64,000 nt of DNA from Flavivirga spongiicola (GTDB lineage Bacteria; Bacteroidota; Bacteroidia; Flavobacteriales; Flavobacteriaceae). The position numbers and the translations under genes are program-made. The notes beneath the pieces were generated by a model. The model was not told the DNA's origin. It searched no databases and worked only from the letters and a program-made list of their open reading frames with translations. The stretch spans positions 3,981,001 through 4,045,000 of the forward strand of contig NZ_JAUOEO010000001.1 in NCBI RefSeq assembly GCF_030540825.1, read 5' to 3'. Of the stretch, positions 34,404-43,270 are shown piece by piece; within the stretch, counting starts at the first letter, position 1, and each line of letters begins with the position of its first letter.

Positions 34404-34925
34404 ATGGGACTAGATTTAATAATTTTTATTGCAGCTATATTTTTCGGAGCCTTTCTATATTGGAGAGAGTCTCATAGTAATGGTTTATATCGGTTTTTTA
34501 ATAAAATTTTTAATTCGAAAGCATTACAAATGAAATCTACTGATAAAAAAGGTTTTGTATATCAGCAAACATTCTTAGTTCGATTAATTTTTATTGGATT
34601 TCTATTTTTAATAGGTATTGTTATTACCCGCTTTTTAATTCCAATAGATATCGCAACCATTTCAATATTTGCGTCTATGATTGTTGGTACACTGGCCGGC
34701 ACTTATTTGGCAAATTTTGTATTTAAATCTGGTAAAGTCATTGAAGAAAAATCAGATTCCTTAGAAGACATTGTACATGATACTATTGAAAAAGGAAAAG
34801 ACTTTATTGAAGATTTAAAAACTAAAGATGCTGAAGAAGTTGAAGATCAAAAAGAAATGAAGGAAAAACCTAAAGGAGATGAGAAGAGTGCCAGAGAACG
34901 ATTGAAGGATAAAGGGCTTTTGTGA
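34404..34925 (+). CDS. Three-span membrane protein with charged tail (173 aa)
   Basis: Hydrophobic segments lie at about 3-20, 56-76 and 82-105 (LVRLIFIGFLFLIGIVITRF and ISIFASMIVGTLAGTYLANF). They are followed by a long, highly charged helix ending AEEVEDQKEMKEKPKGDEKSARERLKDKGLL, probably cytosolic. I recognise no family. It sits between repeat elements and in the same direction as its neighbours. Confidence 0.65.
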   Translation: MGLDLIIFIAAIFFGAFLYWRESHSNGLYRFFNKIFNSKALQMKSTDKKGFVYQQTFLVRLIFIGFLFLIGIVITRFLIPIDIATISIFASMIVGTLAGTYLANFVFKSGKVIEEKSDSLEDIVHDTIEKGKDFIEDLKTKDAEEVEDQKEMKEKPKGDEKSARERLKDKGLL

Positions 34926-34971
34926 GTAAAAGTTTTGACTATATAATTATAAATACAAAAAAAGTTAATCA

Positions 34972-35058
34972 GTCATATTGAGCTTGTCGAAGTAAAGGCA
35001 GGAATCCACTTTAAAAACGTTATAGTATAATAAGATCCCTGCCTTCGCAGGAATGACA
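34972..35058. repeat. Paired palindromic intergenic repeat
   Basis: GTCATATTGAGCTTGTCGAA (from 34972) through GGCAGGAATCCA, then GATCCCTGCCTTCGCAGGAA (from 35034) through TGACA. The two halves face each other. The element ends 11 bp before the ATG at 35070. Confidence 0.75.
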
Positions 35059-35069
35059 AAATACAAGAA

Positions 35070-36782
35070 ATGATTAAAAACTACTGGAATAGAGGAAAAC
35101 GTCAAAAGATTACAACAATAATTATTGCATTAATCTTACTTATCTCATTATTTGTTTTACGTGACGATTATCAACCAGCCTTATTATTTGTTAGAAAATT
35201 TATTTTCATCATTTTATTAAGTGCCATTGTTTTATTTTTTGGTTTAAGGAAATTTAGAAGTTCTGCAAGTACAGGTAGACGTTTAGGGATTTTAGGCCTG
35301 TTAGTTGTTTTCTTTGGAATTTTATATGTGTTAGGCTGGCACTTTAAGATGTATGATTATATGAAAACATACAATGTTTTTAATAATCTAAATAAAACTG
35401 AAATTAATGAGCTACCTCTAACACAAAACGAAAGAATCCAACCTTTGAGAAATGTATTTTCTATGGCAAATGAAAGTGTTGGAGAAACAAAAGATGTCTC
35501 ATTGCCACATTTAGTAAGAATTGGGGATGAGAATAAATGGACGATGGCTATTCAACCTACTGAAAAATATATGTGGCAAGGTATGACTGATAATACCGAA
35601 GAAGTTTTTGCGGTATCCAGCACCACACCATTTCCGAGATTTTCTAACGAGAATAGAATTCCTGTAACCTTTTCAATAGGAGAATCGTTAAAGTTTAGCA
35701 GAAACACCTATAATGCGGTGGTACAACGTTTTAACTTTTTTCAATTATTCACCATGGAACCTAGTGACACCTATTACATGAAAAATGATACAGGTCAATG
35801 GGTAGAGGTAGTAAGTTTAATTAAATGGAAAGGTTTTTTGTTTCCCTATCCAACTTTTGGAGGTGTCATGGTTATTGAGAATGGTGAACACGATTTTAAT
35901 GATTATATAGAGCGTATTTTAATAGGAAAAGGGACTTATATAAGACCTGATGAGATGAAGAACCACCCTTATCTCACAAAACAAAACACATTAGCAGAAA
36001 AAGTATCGCGTTTACAAGCGGAGTCTTTAAAGTTTTTAGGAGGGTTTAGCGACCCATTACCATGGAATATGGAAACGGCTGTTAAAATTCCCGATTTACC
36101 AGACGATCAGAATCAGCAACCATTTGTAACTGATTTTGATTTCTCTGATACCGATTCTGATGCTTATAGTGGTTTGTATCATTGGTTTGGCTTAGAACCA
36201 GTAGGGGATGAGCGCACCAGTTTAACCTTTAGTGTTTTTATTCCCGCAGATGGGACGGATAAGATTTATTATTATGATCATGCCTCAAAGAAACAAGGAT
36301 ATGCTGGGGTTTCTGCGATGCCTTTAAAAGTTATTGAATCCCGTAAAGAGTTTGATTGGTCAGTGAATAAACCTGTTGAGTTTAGGCCATATATTAAAGA
36401 TATTGCAGGAAGAAAGCGTATGTTTTTCTTAGGGACTATATCTGCCATAAGAGAAGGTTCTGATAGTTTTGACGGTTCAGCGACACCAGACTTAGCATTG
36501 ATAGATAGTGAATATAGAGATGTTGTTTGGATAGATGTAAAACACCCAAGTCAATGGAATAAAACCGTTTATGATCAATTAAATGAAGCCTGGAGAGCTA
36601 GTGAAGGAATTGGTTATTATTTTACCGAAGCGACTAAAAAAATAGATATCGCTGAGGCTGTAAAAGACTCCATAATGGAGATTCCAAATAATGTCTTACC
36701 AAAACAAGTTCTGGATAAGAAAAAAGCTGAAGAAATTGAAAGATTACAGAAACAGATTGATTCTTTGAAGGCGGTTAATTAA
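35070..36782 (+). CDS. Large membrane-anchored protein of unknown function (570 aa)
   Basis: Three transmembrane helices lie in the first 100 residues (about 14-31, 36-55 and 72-92). A soluble domain of about 440 residues follows, starting near KMYDYMKTYNVFNNLNKT. Strand-rich blocks such as WVEVVSLIKWKGFLFPYPTFGGVMVIENG and YSGLYHWFGLEPVGDERTSLTFSVF suggest a beta sandwich. The end is a short coiled coil (VLDKKKAEEIERLQKQIDSLKAVN). It has no catalytic motif that I can name. Likely an inner-membrane component of the ATPase gene run; the side of the membrane is uncertain. Confidence 0.7.
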   Translation: MIKNYWNRGKRQKITTIIIALILLISLFVLRDDYQPALLFVRKFIFIILLSAIVLFFGLRKFRSSASTGRRLGILGLLVVFFGILYVLGWHFKMYDYMKTYNVFNNLNKTEINELPLTQNERIQPLRNVFSMANESVGETKDVSLPHLVRIGDENKWTMAIQPTEKYMWQGMTDNTEEVFAVSSTTPFPRFSNENRIPVTFSIGESLKFSRNTYNAVVQRFNFFQLFTMEPSDTYYMKNDTGQWVEVVSLIKWKGFLFPYPTFGGVMVIENGEHDFNDYIERILIGKGTYIRPDEMKNHPYLTKQNTLAEKVSRLQAESLKFLGGFSDPLPWNMETAVKIPDLPDDQNQQPFVTDFDFSDTDSDAYSGLYHWFGLEPVGDERTSLTFSVFIPADGTDKIYYYDHASKKQGYAGVSAMPLKVIESRKEFDWSVNKPVEFRPYIKDIAGRKRMFFLGTISAIREGSDSFDGSATPDLALIDSEYRDVVWIDVKHPSQWNKTVYDQLNEAWRASEGIGYYFTEATKKIDIAEAVKDSIMEIPNNVLPKQVLDKKKAEEIERLQKQIDSLKAVN

Positions 36783-36793
36783 ATTAAAGAGAT

Positions 36794-37072
36794 ATGCTAG
36801 GACTTGGTGGTTCAGGACATTTTAAAGCTGTTTTACAAAGGCGTAATGAGCGAAAAGATAAAGCTAGTGGTAAGTTTGATAAAAAAAAACTGCTCAACAA
36901 AAGGTATGGGAAAAAGCTTGAATTTAATTCTCCAAACTTAAGAACATCAGAACTTGAAAGGTTAAAAGCAGGAATAAGAAGTAATATTAAAAAAGATAAA
37001 TTAAAAGACTATTTACTGTTTTTTATTCTTTTTTTGACTCTTTTTATTTCATTTTATTATTTCATGAATTAA
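36794..37072 (+). CDS. Small basic membrane protein (92 aa)
   Basis: It has a Gly-rich N-terminus (MLGLGGSGHFKAVLQRRNERK), a very basic middle (KKLLNKRYGKKLEF) and one C-terminal transmembrane helix (about 72-90, DYLLFFILFLTLFISFYYF). This is a tail-anchored layout with the basic part in the cytosol. It starts 11 bp after the previous stop, and its TAA overlaps the next ATG. Its pattern resembles the protein at 37610. Confidence 0.55.
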   Translation: MLGLGGSGHFKAVLQRRNERKDKASGKFDKKKLLNKRYGKKLEFNSPNLRTSELERLKAGIRSNIKKDKLKDYLLFFILFLTLFISFYYFMN

Positions 37073-37551
37073 TGAAGTTCAAGTTAGTATATCTAATTCA
37101 TGGGGCGATTTTGACTCTATTTATAAGCTCAGTAATTTTCGAGTCAATTAGAATGTATAAATTTTTTGAAGTGACAGGAGATGATTTTTCATGGCATTCA
37201 TTTGCAATTATGAATGCTTTTAAAACCACATTGTTTCTTGTTTTTCCTTTAATCGGTGTTTTTTTGATAAAGAAAATTGGATGGATTTTTATAAATCTTT
37301 ATTTCTATTTTTTAATATGCAATGTGTTTTTTCAGTCTTTTGAAGATGATTTTAATAATCTTCTTTTTTTGATTGTTTTTGAAACAGTAATAGTGTTATT
37401 CTTATTAATGATAAATCATCAGAAAGTGACCTTAGATTGTTATAAAATTAAAAAGAAAGATTTGATAAGCTATAATTTGATTTCTTTTACAACAGGTTGT
37501 TTCGCTTCGGTACTACTCTTTATTTCTAAAAATCTTTATCACTTAAGTTAA
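37072..37551 (+). CDS. Four-span small membrane protein (159 aa)
   Basis: It has hydrophobic helices at about 6-24, 45-66, 72-90, 99-116 and possibly 135-153. The starts of this gene and the stop of the previous one share a base (TAATG), which implies translational coupling. No family is recognised. Confidence 0.55.
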   Translation: MKFKLVYLIHGAILTLFISSVIFESIRMYKFFEVTGDDFSWHSFAIMNAFKTTLFLVFPLIGVFLIKKIGWIFINLYFYFLICNVFFQSFEDDFNNLLFLIVFETVIVLFLLMINHQKVTLDCYKIKKKDLISYNLISFTTGCFASVLLFISKNLYHLS

Positions 37552-37609
37552 TTCTAGTTTATTCCGTAACATTTACATCATATTTCAGACCTATAAATAA
37601 AGTATTATC

Positions 37610-38107
37610 ATGGGAGGTTATATGGGTTTCGGACTACAAAAATGGATTTATTCCAGAAATCCACGAAAAAAACTTTATGTAAAAGAAAGAATATCATCTT
37701 TCACAGCGCTTCCTAAATATTCAAGAACTTTTACAATAAAACCGAGTATTAAGGAAAATAAAATATTAGTTGGGTTTTTGACTATTACTACGGTGATTGG
37801 TTTTGCTATAATATTAAATTCTTGTTACAAGCATTTTGTTGTTTATTCAAATGAGCGATCAAAGCAAATAGCCATTTATAAAACGGATAAAGACAATATG
37901 GCTTTTAATTTTTTATTGAATTCTGGAAAAAATAGATTAAAACAACATAGAATAGTAGCGGCGTATTCCGAATTGAATCTAGCTTATGCTATTCGACCTA
38001 ATGATAAGGAGTTGAATCAACTATTAATTGAAACTTTGAGTATTCTTTGTAGTAAAGATATTGCGTATTGTGATGCCTTAGATAAGCATTTACAAAACGA
38101 CTATTAA
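37610..38107 (+). CDS. Single-span protein with TPR-like C-terminal domain (165 aa)
   Basis: The Gly-rich start MGGYMGFGLQKWIYSRNPRKK and basic stretch are followed by one membrane helix (about 50-70, KILVGFLTITTVIGFAIILN). The C-terminal domain has one or two TPR-like helical pairs (KQHRIVAAYSELNLAYAIRPNDKEL). It shares its N-terminal design with the 92-residue protein at 36794. It is probably the last gene of the run. Confidence 0.55.
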   Translation: MGGYMGFGLQKWIYSRNPRKKLYVKERISSFTALPKYSRTFTIKPSIKENKILVGFLTITTVIGFAIILNSCYKHFVVYSNERSKQIAIYKTDKDNMAFNFLLNSGKNRLKQHRIVAAYSELNLAYAIRPNDKELNQLLIETLSILCSKDIAYCDALDKHLQNDY

Positions 38108-38207
38108 ACCACTCTACTTTAGATTTAGGCTATATTTTCTAATATAAACTTTAACATAACCTTAAGAACTAATTTTCGTTCCTTTATAATACCAAAAATT
38201 AATCGAA

Positions 38208-40373
38208 ATGAAGCGTATTCTACTTACATTTATAACTCTTACAACCATGTTTTCATCTTGTAAATCAAACAAAAATGAGAAACCTTATTTAGCCATTCAA
38301 ACTCCTAAAGCAAAGAAGGTTCCTAAAACATTGACCATTCATGATGATACACGTATCGATAACTATTTTTGGATGCGTCTAAGCGATGAACAAAAAAATG
38401 CAGAAACACCAGATGCACAAACTCAAGACGTTCTAAGCTATTTAAATATCGAAAATGATTATTTGCAGAAAGCCATGGCGCATACTAATATGTTTCAAGA
38501 AAATCTGTATAACGAGATCGTGGATCGTATTAAAAAAGATGATCAGTCTGTACCTGTAAACCACAAAGGATATTCGTATTACAGCCGCTTTGAAGAAGGC
38601 GGAGACTATGCGTTGTATTGTAGAAAAAAAATAGCAGAAGATGCAGAAGAAGAAATTATGCTTAACGGGCCGGAATTGGCAAAAGGATTTTCTTATTATA
38701 GTTTTGGAGGGCAATCAGTTAGCCCTGATAATAAGATGTTAGCTTATGGTATTGACACAGTTTCTAGACGTCAATACACAATTCATTTTAAGAACTTAGA
38801 AACAGGTCAATTATTAAAAGATAAACTTAGTAATACAGGAGGTAGTGCGACCTGGGCAAATGATGGTAAAACCCTTTTTTACACGACTAAAGACCCACAA
38901 ACATTACGTCAGAATAAAATATTAAAACATGTTTTGGGTACGAATCAGTCTGAAGATGTTGTTGTTTATGAAGAAATGGACGACACCTATAGATGTGGTG
39001 TTTTTAAAACAAAATCGGAGGCCTATTTAATGATTGGTAGCTTTCAAACATTAGCTACAGAGTACAGATATTTAGATGCTAATACGCCTGATGGAGCATG
39101 GAAGGTTATTCAACCTAGAGAAAAAGGATTGGAATACAGTGTTGATCATTTTGAAGATCATTTTTATATTAGAACCAATATGGGTGCTAAAAATTTCAAG
39201 CTGGTTAAGACGCCTATAAACAAAACAGAAAAAGAAAATTGGGTAGATGTTATACCGCATAGAGATGATGTGTATTTTCAAGGCATGGATCTTTTTAAAA
39301 ACTATTTAGTTTCAGAAGAGCGTAAAGATGGATTAAGAGCTATTCGAGTGATGCTTTGGAATGGAGAAAATGACCATTATATTGAGTTTAAAGACCCTGC
39401 TTATTATGCCTCTACAACTTCTAATTTAGATTTTGACACCCCAATTTTGCGTTACAGATATAGTTCTTTAACAACGCCTAATAGTACTTTAGAATATAAT
39501 ATGGAGACTAATGAGCAAGTATTGTTGAAGCAAGAAGCCGTACTAGATCCCAATTTTTTAACAGATAACTATAGATCAGAACGTTTATATGCTACTGCAG
39601 CAGACGGAACAAAAATTCCTATTTCTCTGGTCTATAAAAAAGGACTAGAAAGAAATGGAGAAACACCATTGTTATTATATGCGTATGGTTCTTATGGAAA
39701 CAATACAGAGCCCACTTTTAGTTCGTCCCGATTAAGTTTACTGGATAGAGGGTTTGTTTATGCAATTGCACATGTACGCGGTGGACAAGAAATGGGAAGG
39801 GATTGGTATGAAAATGGTAAGCTACTTAAAAAGAAAAATACGTTTACAGATTTTATTGATGCTGGTAAATATTTAGTGAATGAAGGATTTACCAGTAGTA
39901 AACATTTATATGCCTACGGAGGATCTGCTGGAGGCTTATTAATGGGAGGCATATTAAATATGGCTCCCGATTTATGGAATGGTGTTATTGCAGCGGTTCC
40001 TTTTGTTGATGTTATTTCGACGATGCTGGATGAAACGATACCGTTAACTACTTTTGAGTTTGATGAATGGGGAAATCCAAAGAATAAGGAATATTATGAT
40101 TATATGAAATCGTATTCGCCTTACGACAATGTGGAAGCAAAAGCATATCCTAATATTTTAATTACAACAGGCTATTGGGATAGTCAGGTACAATATTGGG
40201 AACCAGCTAAATGGATTGCAAAATTACGTGAATTGAAAACAGACGACAATTTATTAATGATGGATTGTAACATGGATACTGGTCACGGAGGTGCATCCGG
40301 GAGGTTTGAACGTTATAAAAGATTAGCTTTAACCTACGCCTTTATTTTTGATTTAGAAGGTATTGAAGACTAG
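38208..40373 (+). CDS. Prolyl oligopeptidase family (S9A) serine peptidase, oligopeptidase B-like lipoprotein
   Basis: 721 residues. The lipoprotein signal ends at TMFSSCKSNK, so it is anchored in the envelope. An N-terminal seven-bladed propeller (about 80-430) starts after DDTRIDNYFWMRLSDEQ. The alpha/beta-hydrolase domain contains the triad: Ser573 in YGGSAGG, Asp658 in TTGYWDSQVQYWEP and His693 in TGHGGASG. This family cuts short peptides after basic residues or proline; the GYWDSQVQYWEPAKW block is oligopeptidase-B-like. It stands alone, convergent with the MarR-GNAT gene with no gap. Confidence 0.92.
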   Translation: MKRILLTFITLTTMFSSCKSNKNEKPYLAIQTPKAKKVPKTLTIHDDTRIDNYFWMRLSDEQKNAETPDAQTQDVLSYLNIENDYLQKAMAHTNMFQENLYNEIVDRIKKDDQSVPVNHKGYSYYSRFEEGGDYALYCRKKIAEDAEEEIMLNGPELAKGFSYYSFGGQSVSPDNKMLAYGIDTVSRRQYTIHFKNLETGQLLKDKLSNTGGSATWANDGKTLFYTTKDPQTLRQNKILKHVLGTNQSEDVVVYEEMDDTYRCGVFKTKSEAYLMIGSFQTLATEYRYLDANTPDGAWKVIQPREKGLEYSVDHFEDHFYIRTNMGAKNFKLVKTPINKTEKENWVDVIPHRDDVYFQGMDLFKNYLVSEERKDGLRAIRVMLWNGENDHYIEFKDPAYYASTTSNLDFDTPILRYRYSSLTTPNSTLEYNMETNEQVLLKQEAVLDPNFLTDNYRSERLYATAADGTKIPISLVYKKGLERNGETPLLLYAYGSYGNNTEPTFSSSRLSLLDRGFVYAIAHVRGGQEMGRDWYENGKLLKKKNTFTDFIDAGKYLVNEGFTSSKHLYAYGGSAGGLLMGGILNMAPDLWNGVIAAVPFVDVISTMLDETIPLTTFEFDEWGNPKNKEYYDYMKSYSPYDNVEAKAYPNILITTGYWDSQVQYWEPAKWIAKLRELKTDDNLLMMDCNMDTGHGGASGRFERYKRLALTYAFIFDLEGIED

Positions 40374-40374
40374 T

Positions 40375-41325
40375 TTAAAACGTTAATTCCATTTTAATAT
40401 CACTTCGTTTATATGGTGTATTAGGTTCTAACGGTTTCTCTATGAATCCATATTTTTTGTATATATAAATGGCATTTTCTAAAGTTGTATTTGAATAGAG
40501 TATAAGGCTAGGAAGACCAATAGACTTTGCAAAATCAATACAGTGTTGCATAAGCTGTTGGCCAATTTTATAACCTTGATGTTTAGGAGAAACAGCCATT
40601 TTTGTTAACTCAAAAAGCCCAGCATTACCTATAGGCATAAGCGCAACGGTTCCAACAATCTGGTTATTAAGTTTCGCAAAAAATATATGACCACCTTTAT
40701 TAATAATGTATTGTTCAGGTTTGCTTAAAACTTCTTCATCATAGGGTTCTATATAAAAAAATGTTTTCAACCATTCAACATTTAGCTCATAAAAGTCTTT
40801 AGCGAATTTTTTATTAAAAGAAATAATTTCAAGGGCTTTTGTTGTATTCATTTTAACATCATTAATGATTGCATTACTAAAACTTTTAGCGTTAAGTTTA
40901 TTTTCCAAAATATTTAAATGTTCTATTAAGGAAGAAGAACTTTCCAAAGTATATTCTTTAATCACTTTATCAATACTTTTCCAGATAGGTTTTAATTTTT
41001 TTAATGTGTGGTGTCCTTTATCTGATAGATGAATTATTTTTTTTCGTTTATCTAATTTGTCTGATTGATAGATAATCAAACCCTTATCGTTTAGTTTATT
41101 TATAGCCTGAGTTATGGCGGGTTGTGTAAATTGTAAAGCGTTTTGTATTTCAGAATTTGTCACCCCTTTTTTGTTAGCTATTATTTTAAATATCGGAAAC
41201 AGGTAGGGATCAAAATCTACATTAAAATGATTGTAAACTAATTGTGTTTCTTTCATCATATATTCACTCACCCTTTTAAGTCTGGATCCTAATCCTAATT
41301 CACCATAACCACGTAATGCATCCAT
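40375..41325 (-). CDS. MarR-GNAT fusion: DNA-binding regulator with acetyltransferase domain
   Basis: 316 residues from ATG 41325 (MDALRGYGELGLGSRLKR); thirteen further upstream codons are open but A/T-rich and unlike protein. The N-terminal winged helix (about 30-140) has KKGVTNSEIQNALQFTQPAITQAINKLNDKGL and wing DKLDKRKKIIHLSDKG. The C-terminal GNAT domain (about 170-316) has the acetyl-CoA loop AVSPKHQGYKIGQQL, and NAIYIYKKYGF at the end. A near-perfect 24-bp palindrome lies 9 bp upstream, a likely site for self-repression. Confidence 0.9.
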   Translation of the reverse strand: MDALRGYGELGLGSRLKRVSEYMMKETQLVYNHFNVDFDPYLFPIFKIIANKKGVTNSEIQNALQFTQPAITQAINKLNDKGLIIYQSDKLDKRKKIIHLSDKGHHTLKKLKPIWKSIDKVIKEYTLESSSSLIEHLNILENKLNAKSFSNAIINDVKMNTTKALEIISFNKKFAKDFYELNVEWLKTFFYIEPYDEEVLSKPEQYIINKGGHIFFAKLNNQIVGTVALMPIGNAGLFELTKMAVSPKHQGYKIGQQLMQHCIDFAKSIGLPSLILYSNTTLENAIYIYKKYGFIEKPLEPNTPYKRSDIKMELTF

Positions 41326-41334
41326 AATATTAAT

Positions 41335-41358
41335 ATTTATATAAGTGCTTATGTAAAT
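41335..41358. promoter_or_regulatory. Candidate MarR operator upstream of the MarR-GNAT gene
   Basis: ATTTATATAAG (41335-41345), TG, and CTTATGTAAAT (41348-41358) are inverted copies with 10 of 11 matches. It lies between the start codon at 41325 and the upstream A/T-rich region, where a MarR dimer would block transcription. Confidence 0.55.
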
Positions 41359-41500
41359 ATACAATAATTATTTAAAAAAAACATGTCGTTGTTATAAATT
41401 GATTTAAGTAGGGGATGCCTTTGTTAACCCAATATATTACAAGTAAGAGTAAATTATTAAAAAGAGGAAAGAATTTACTTTATTAATCCTAACTCTAGTT

Positions 41501-43258
41501 TTACTTAACACTTATAGTTTCTTTTAAAGAAATAGGTATACCTCCTTTGGTAAAACCTTCTATACTGATTTGGTAGTCACCAACATAATCTGAGGTATAA
41601 AAAGTAACGGTGTTATCCTTTTTGTTTATCGTAAGGTTAGGGTTCCAGAGTAATTGACTTCTATAGTCAGGAATTCGTTTTAATGACTTCGTATCATCAT
41701 ATTCTTGATTAAAGTAATCCTTATTATCTTGAGGTCTTATAAGCGTGATGCTTTTAGTATAGTTACCTGAAATATTATTATTAAAATCACCTTTAAAGGT
41801 TTCTACAGAAATAATCCCCTTGAAAGTATGACCTCCATATTTATATTTTGTATTAATGACGCTTATTGTTTTTATTTTTCTTGCATCGTAAGAAACTAAG
41901 TCATCATGATTTAAAACTAAAAGACCGTCTGTAATAACTAAAATTGGTAAATTTTTATCATTGGGGTTTTCGTTTCTTAATCTAAATGTACTAACTCCTT
42001 TTTTTTCCTCAATCCAAACTTTATTAACTATTTCAACAATAGTTTCTTTAACGCTTTTAAAACGTGTATAGTCATCTAAATTATAAACGGTCTCTTGTCC
42101 GCTATAAAATGGTATGATACTTTCTTTTTGTTTCGTTTTATGTTTTTTAACATTATAATAGGCATTTTCTATTTGGTTATTTATGCTATGTTCTGTGATT
42201 AATTCTTTCATTTCAGAACTAATTTTAAAATCACTGAAAACAAGCCCGTCATAATTTACAGGCGGGTATTGATTTATTTTAATTTTATAGTTTTCATGTT
42301 CCTCATCTATAACTTGGAGATTAGCATTAAGAACCTCATAAGTCTTATCTAAATTAAAATAAAAAGTTCCGGAACTACTGGTAGTTGATGTTTTAAAAAC
42401 AGGTTTTTTACCAGAAATAGACATACTCACAGTTTTATAAGGTATATTTTCATTAGTGTTTTTCATAAAAACGGTGCCACTAATTAATTCTCCCCGGAGT
42501 TCTGGCAGATAAATAGGTTTTTTATCTGATAAAGTTTTCGATTTTATAATGTTAGAATAAATGTGTTCAAATGAATTAGCACTTGGTTGATTGGGAGTCG
42601 TTATAGAATCTTTTTTTCTTACTGAAATCGAATAACTACCAAATAAGGCTTCATTCATCAAGGTTTTAATGTTTAAAATAACTTTTTCTCTTTTAGAAAA
42701 ATTTCTTGCATTTATGTCTAAATGTATATGTTTATTGGTATTATCTATTTTATTTTCACTTGAATGATACGTTTCATTGGTAATAGAATTTGGTGCTTTT
42801 ATATGAATTGAATTTTGATTTTTGAGAAACGGATTAATAATGCTAACATCGCTCTGGAAAAAATAACGATTCCCAACATTTTTCATCCATTGGGTATATG
42901 CTATTAGTTTATAATTTCCAGTAGGGACAGATGTTGGTATAAAGAAATCGCCTTGTCCTACACCAGATTCTAAACTGATTTTATGTTTGAAAACGAAATT
43001 TTTATCCACTCCAATTAATTCAATATAAGCCATTTTGCTTAGGTCACTCAGTTCTTTTGTTTGAGAATTAATGTTGTAAATTTTATAAAAGAAATAATCC
43101 CCGGAAAATAAAAGCGACGCATTATAATGAACAAATATTTTTTCTTGAGGTATCTTGTTATATATCGCTGTTTGATCTTCGTTAAGTAAAGTTTGTCCAC
43201 TAGTTAAGTAGATGTTACTAAAAAAGAAAACTATTATTATTGAGAAATATTTTTGCAT
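41501..43258 (-). CDS. Secreted macroglobulin-like protein of a TonB/DUF4249 operon
   Basis: 585 residues with a signal peptide (1-21, ending TSGQ). The N-terminal domain (about 30-135) has IPQEKIFVHYNASLLFSGDYFFYKIYN and SGVGQGDFFIPTSVPTGNYKLIAYTQWM. This matches the MG2-like beta-sandwich seen in Bacteroidetes proteins near TonB receptors. A central carboxypeptidase-regulatory-like unit (about 255-315, RGELISGTVFMKNTNENIPYKTVSMSISG) and a C-terminal plug-like block (ITDGLLVLNHDDL, then KGIISVETFKGD) follow. It is the last gene of the operon. It probably acts in the periplasm or at the surface with the transporter. Confidence 0.7.
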   Translation of the reverse strand: MQKYFSIIIVFFFSNIYLTSGQTLLNEDQTAIYNKIPQEKIFVHYNASLLFSGDYFFYKIYNINSQTKELSDLSKMAYIELIGVDKNFVFKHKISLESGVGQGDFFIPTSVPTGNYKLIAYTQWMKNVGNRYFFQSDVSIINPFLKNQNSIHIKAPNSITNETYHSSENKIDNTNKHIHLDINARNFSKREKVILNIKTLMNEALFGSYSISVRKKDSITTPNQPSANSFEHIYSNIIKSKTLSDKKPIYLPELRGELISGTVFMKNTNENIPYKTVSMSISGKKPVFKTSTTSSSGTFYFNLDKTYEVLNANLQVIDEEHENYKIKINQYPPVNYDGLVFSDFKISSEMKELITEHSINNQIENAYYNVKKHKTKQKESIIPFYSGQETVYNLDDYTRFKSVKETIVEIVNKVWIEEKKGVSTFRLRNENPNDKNLPILVITDGLLVLNHDDLVSYDARKIKTISVINTKYKYGGHTFKGIISVETFKGDFNNNISGNYTKSITLIRPQDNKDYFNQEYDDTKSLKRIPDYRSQLLWNPNLTINKKDNTVTFYTSDYVGDYQISIEGFTKGGIPISLKETISVK

Positions 43259-43270
43259 TTTATATATAAA

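Noticed and set aside
26914..38107. Possibility that the ATPase gene run is a known anti-phage or tellurite-resistance system
   Set aside because: No nuclease, TIR, reverse transcriptase, cyclase, TerD, TerC or TelA motif was found, so I do not assign it to either class.
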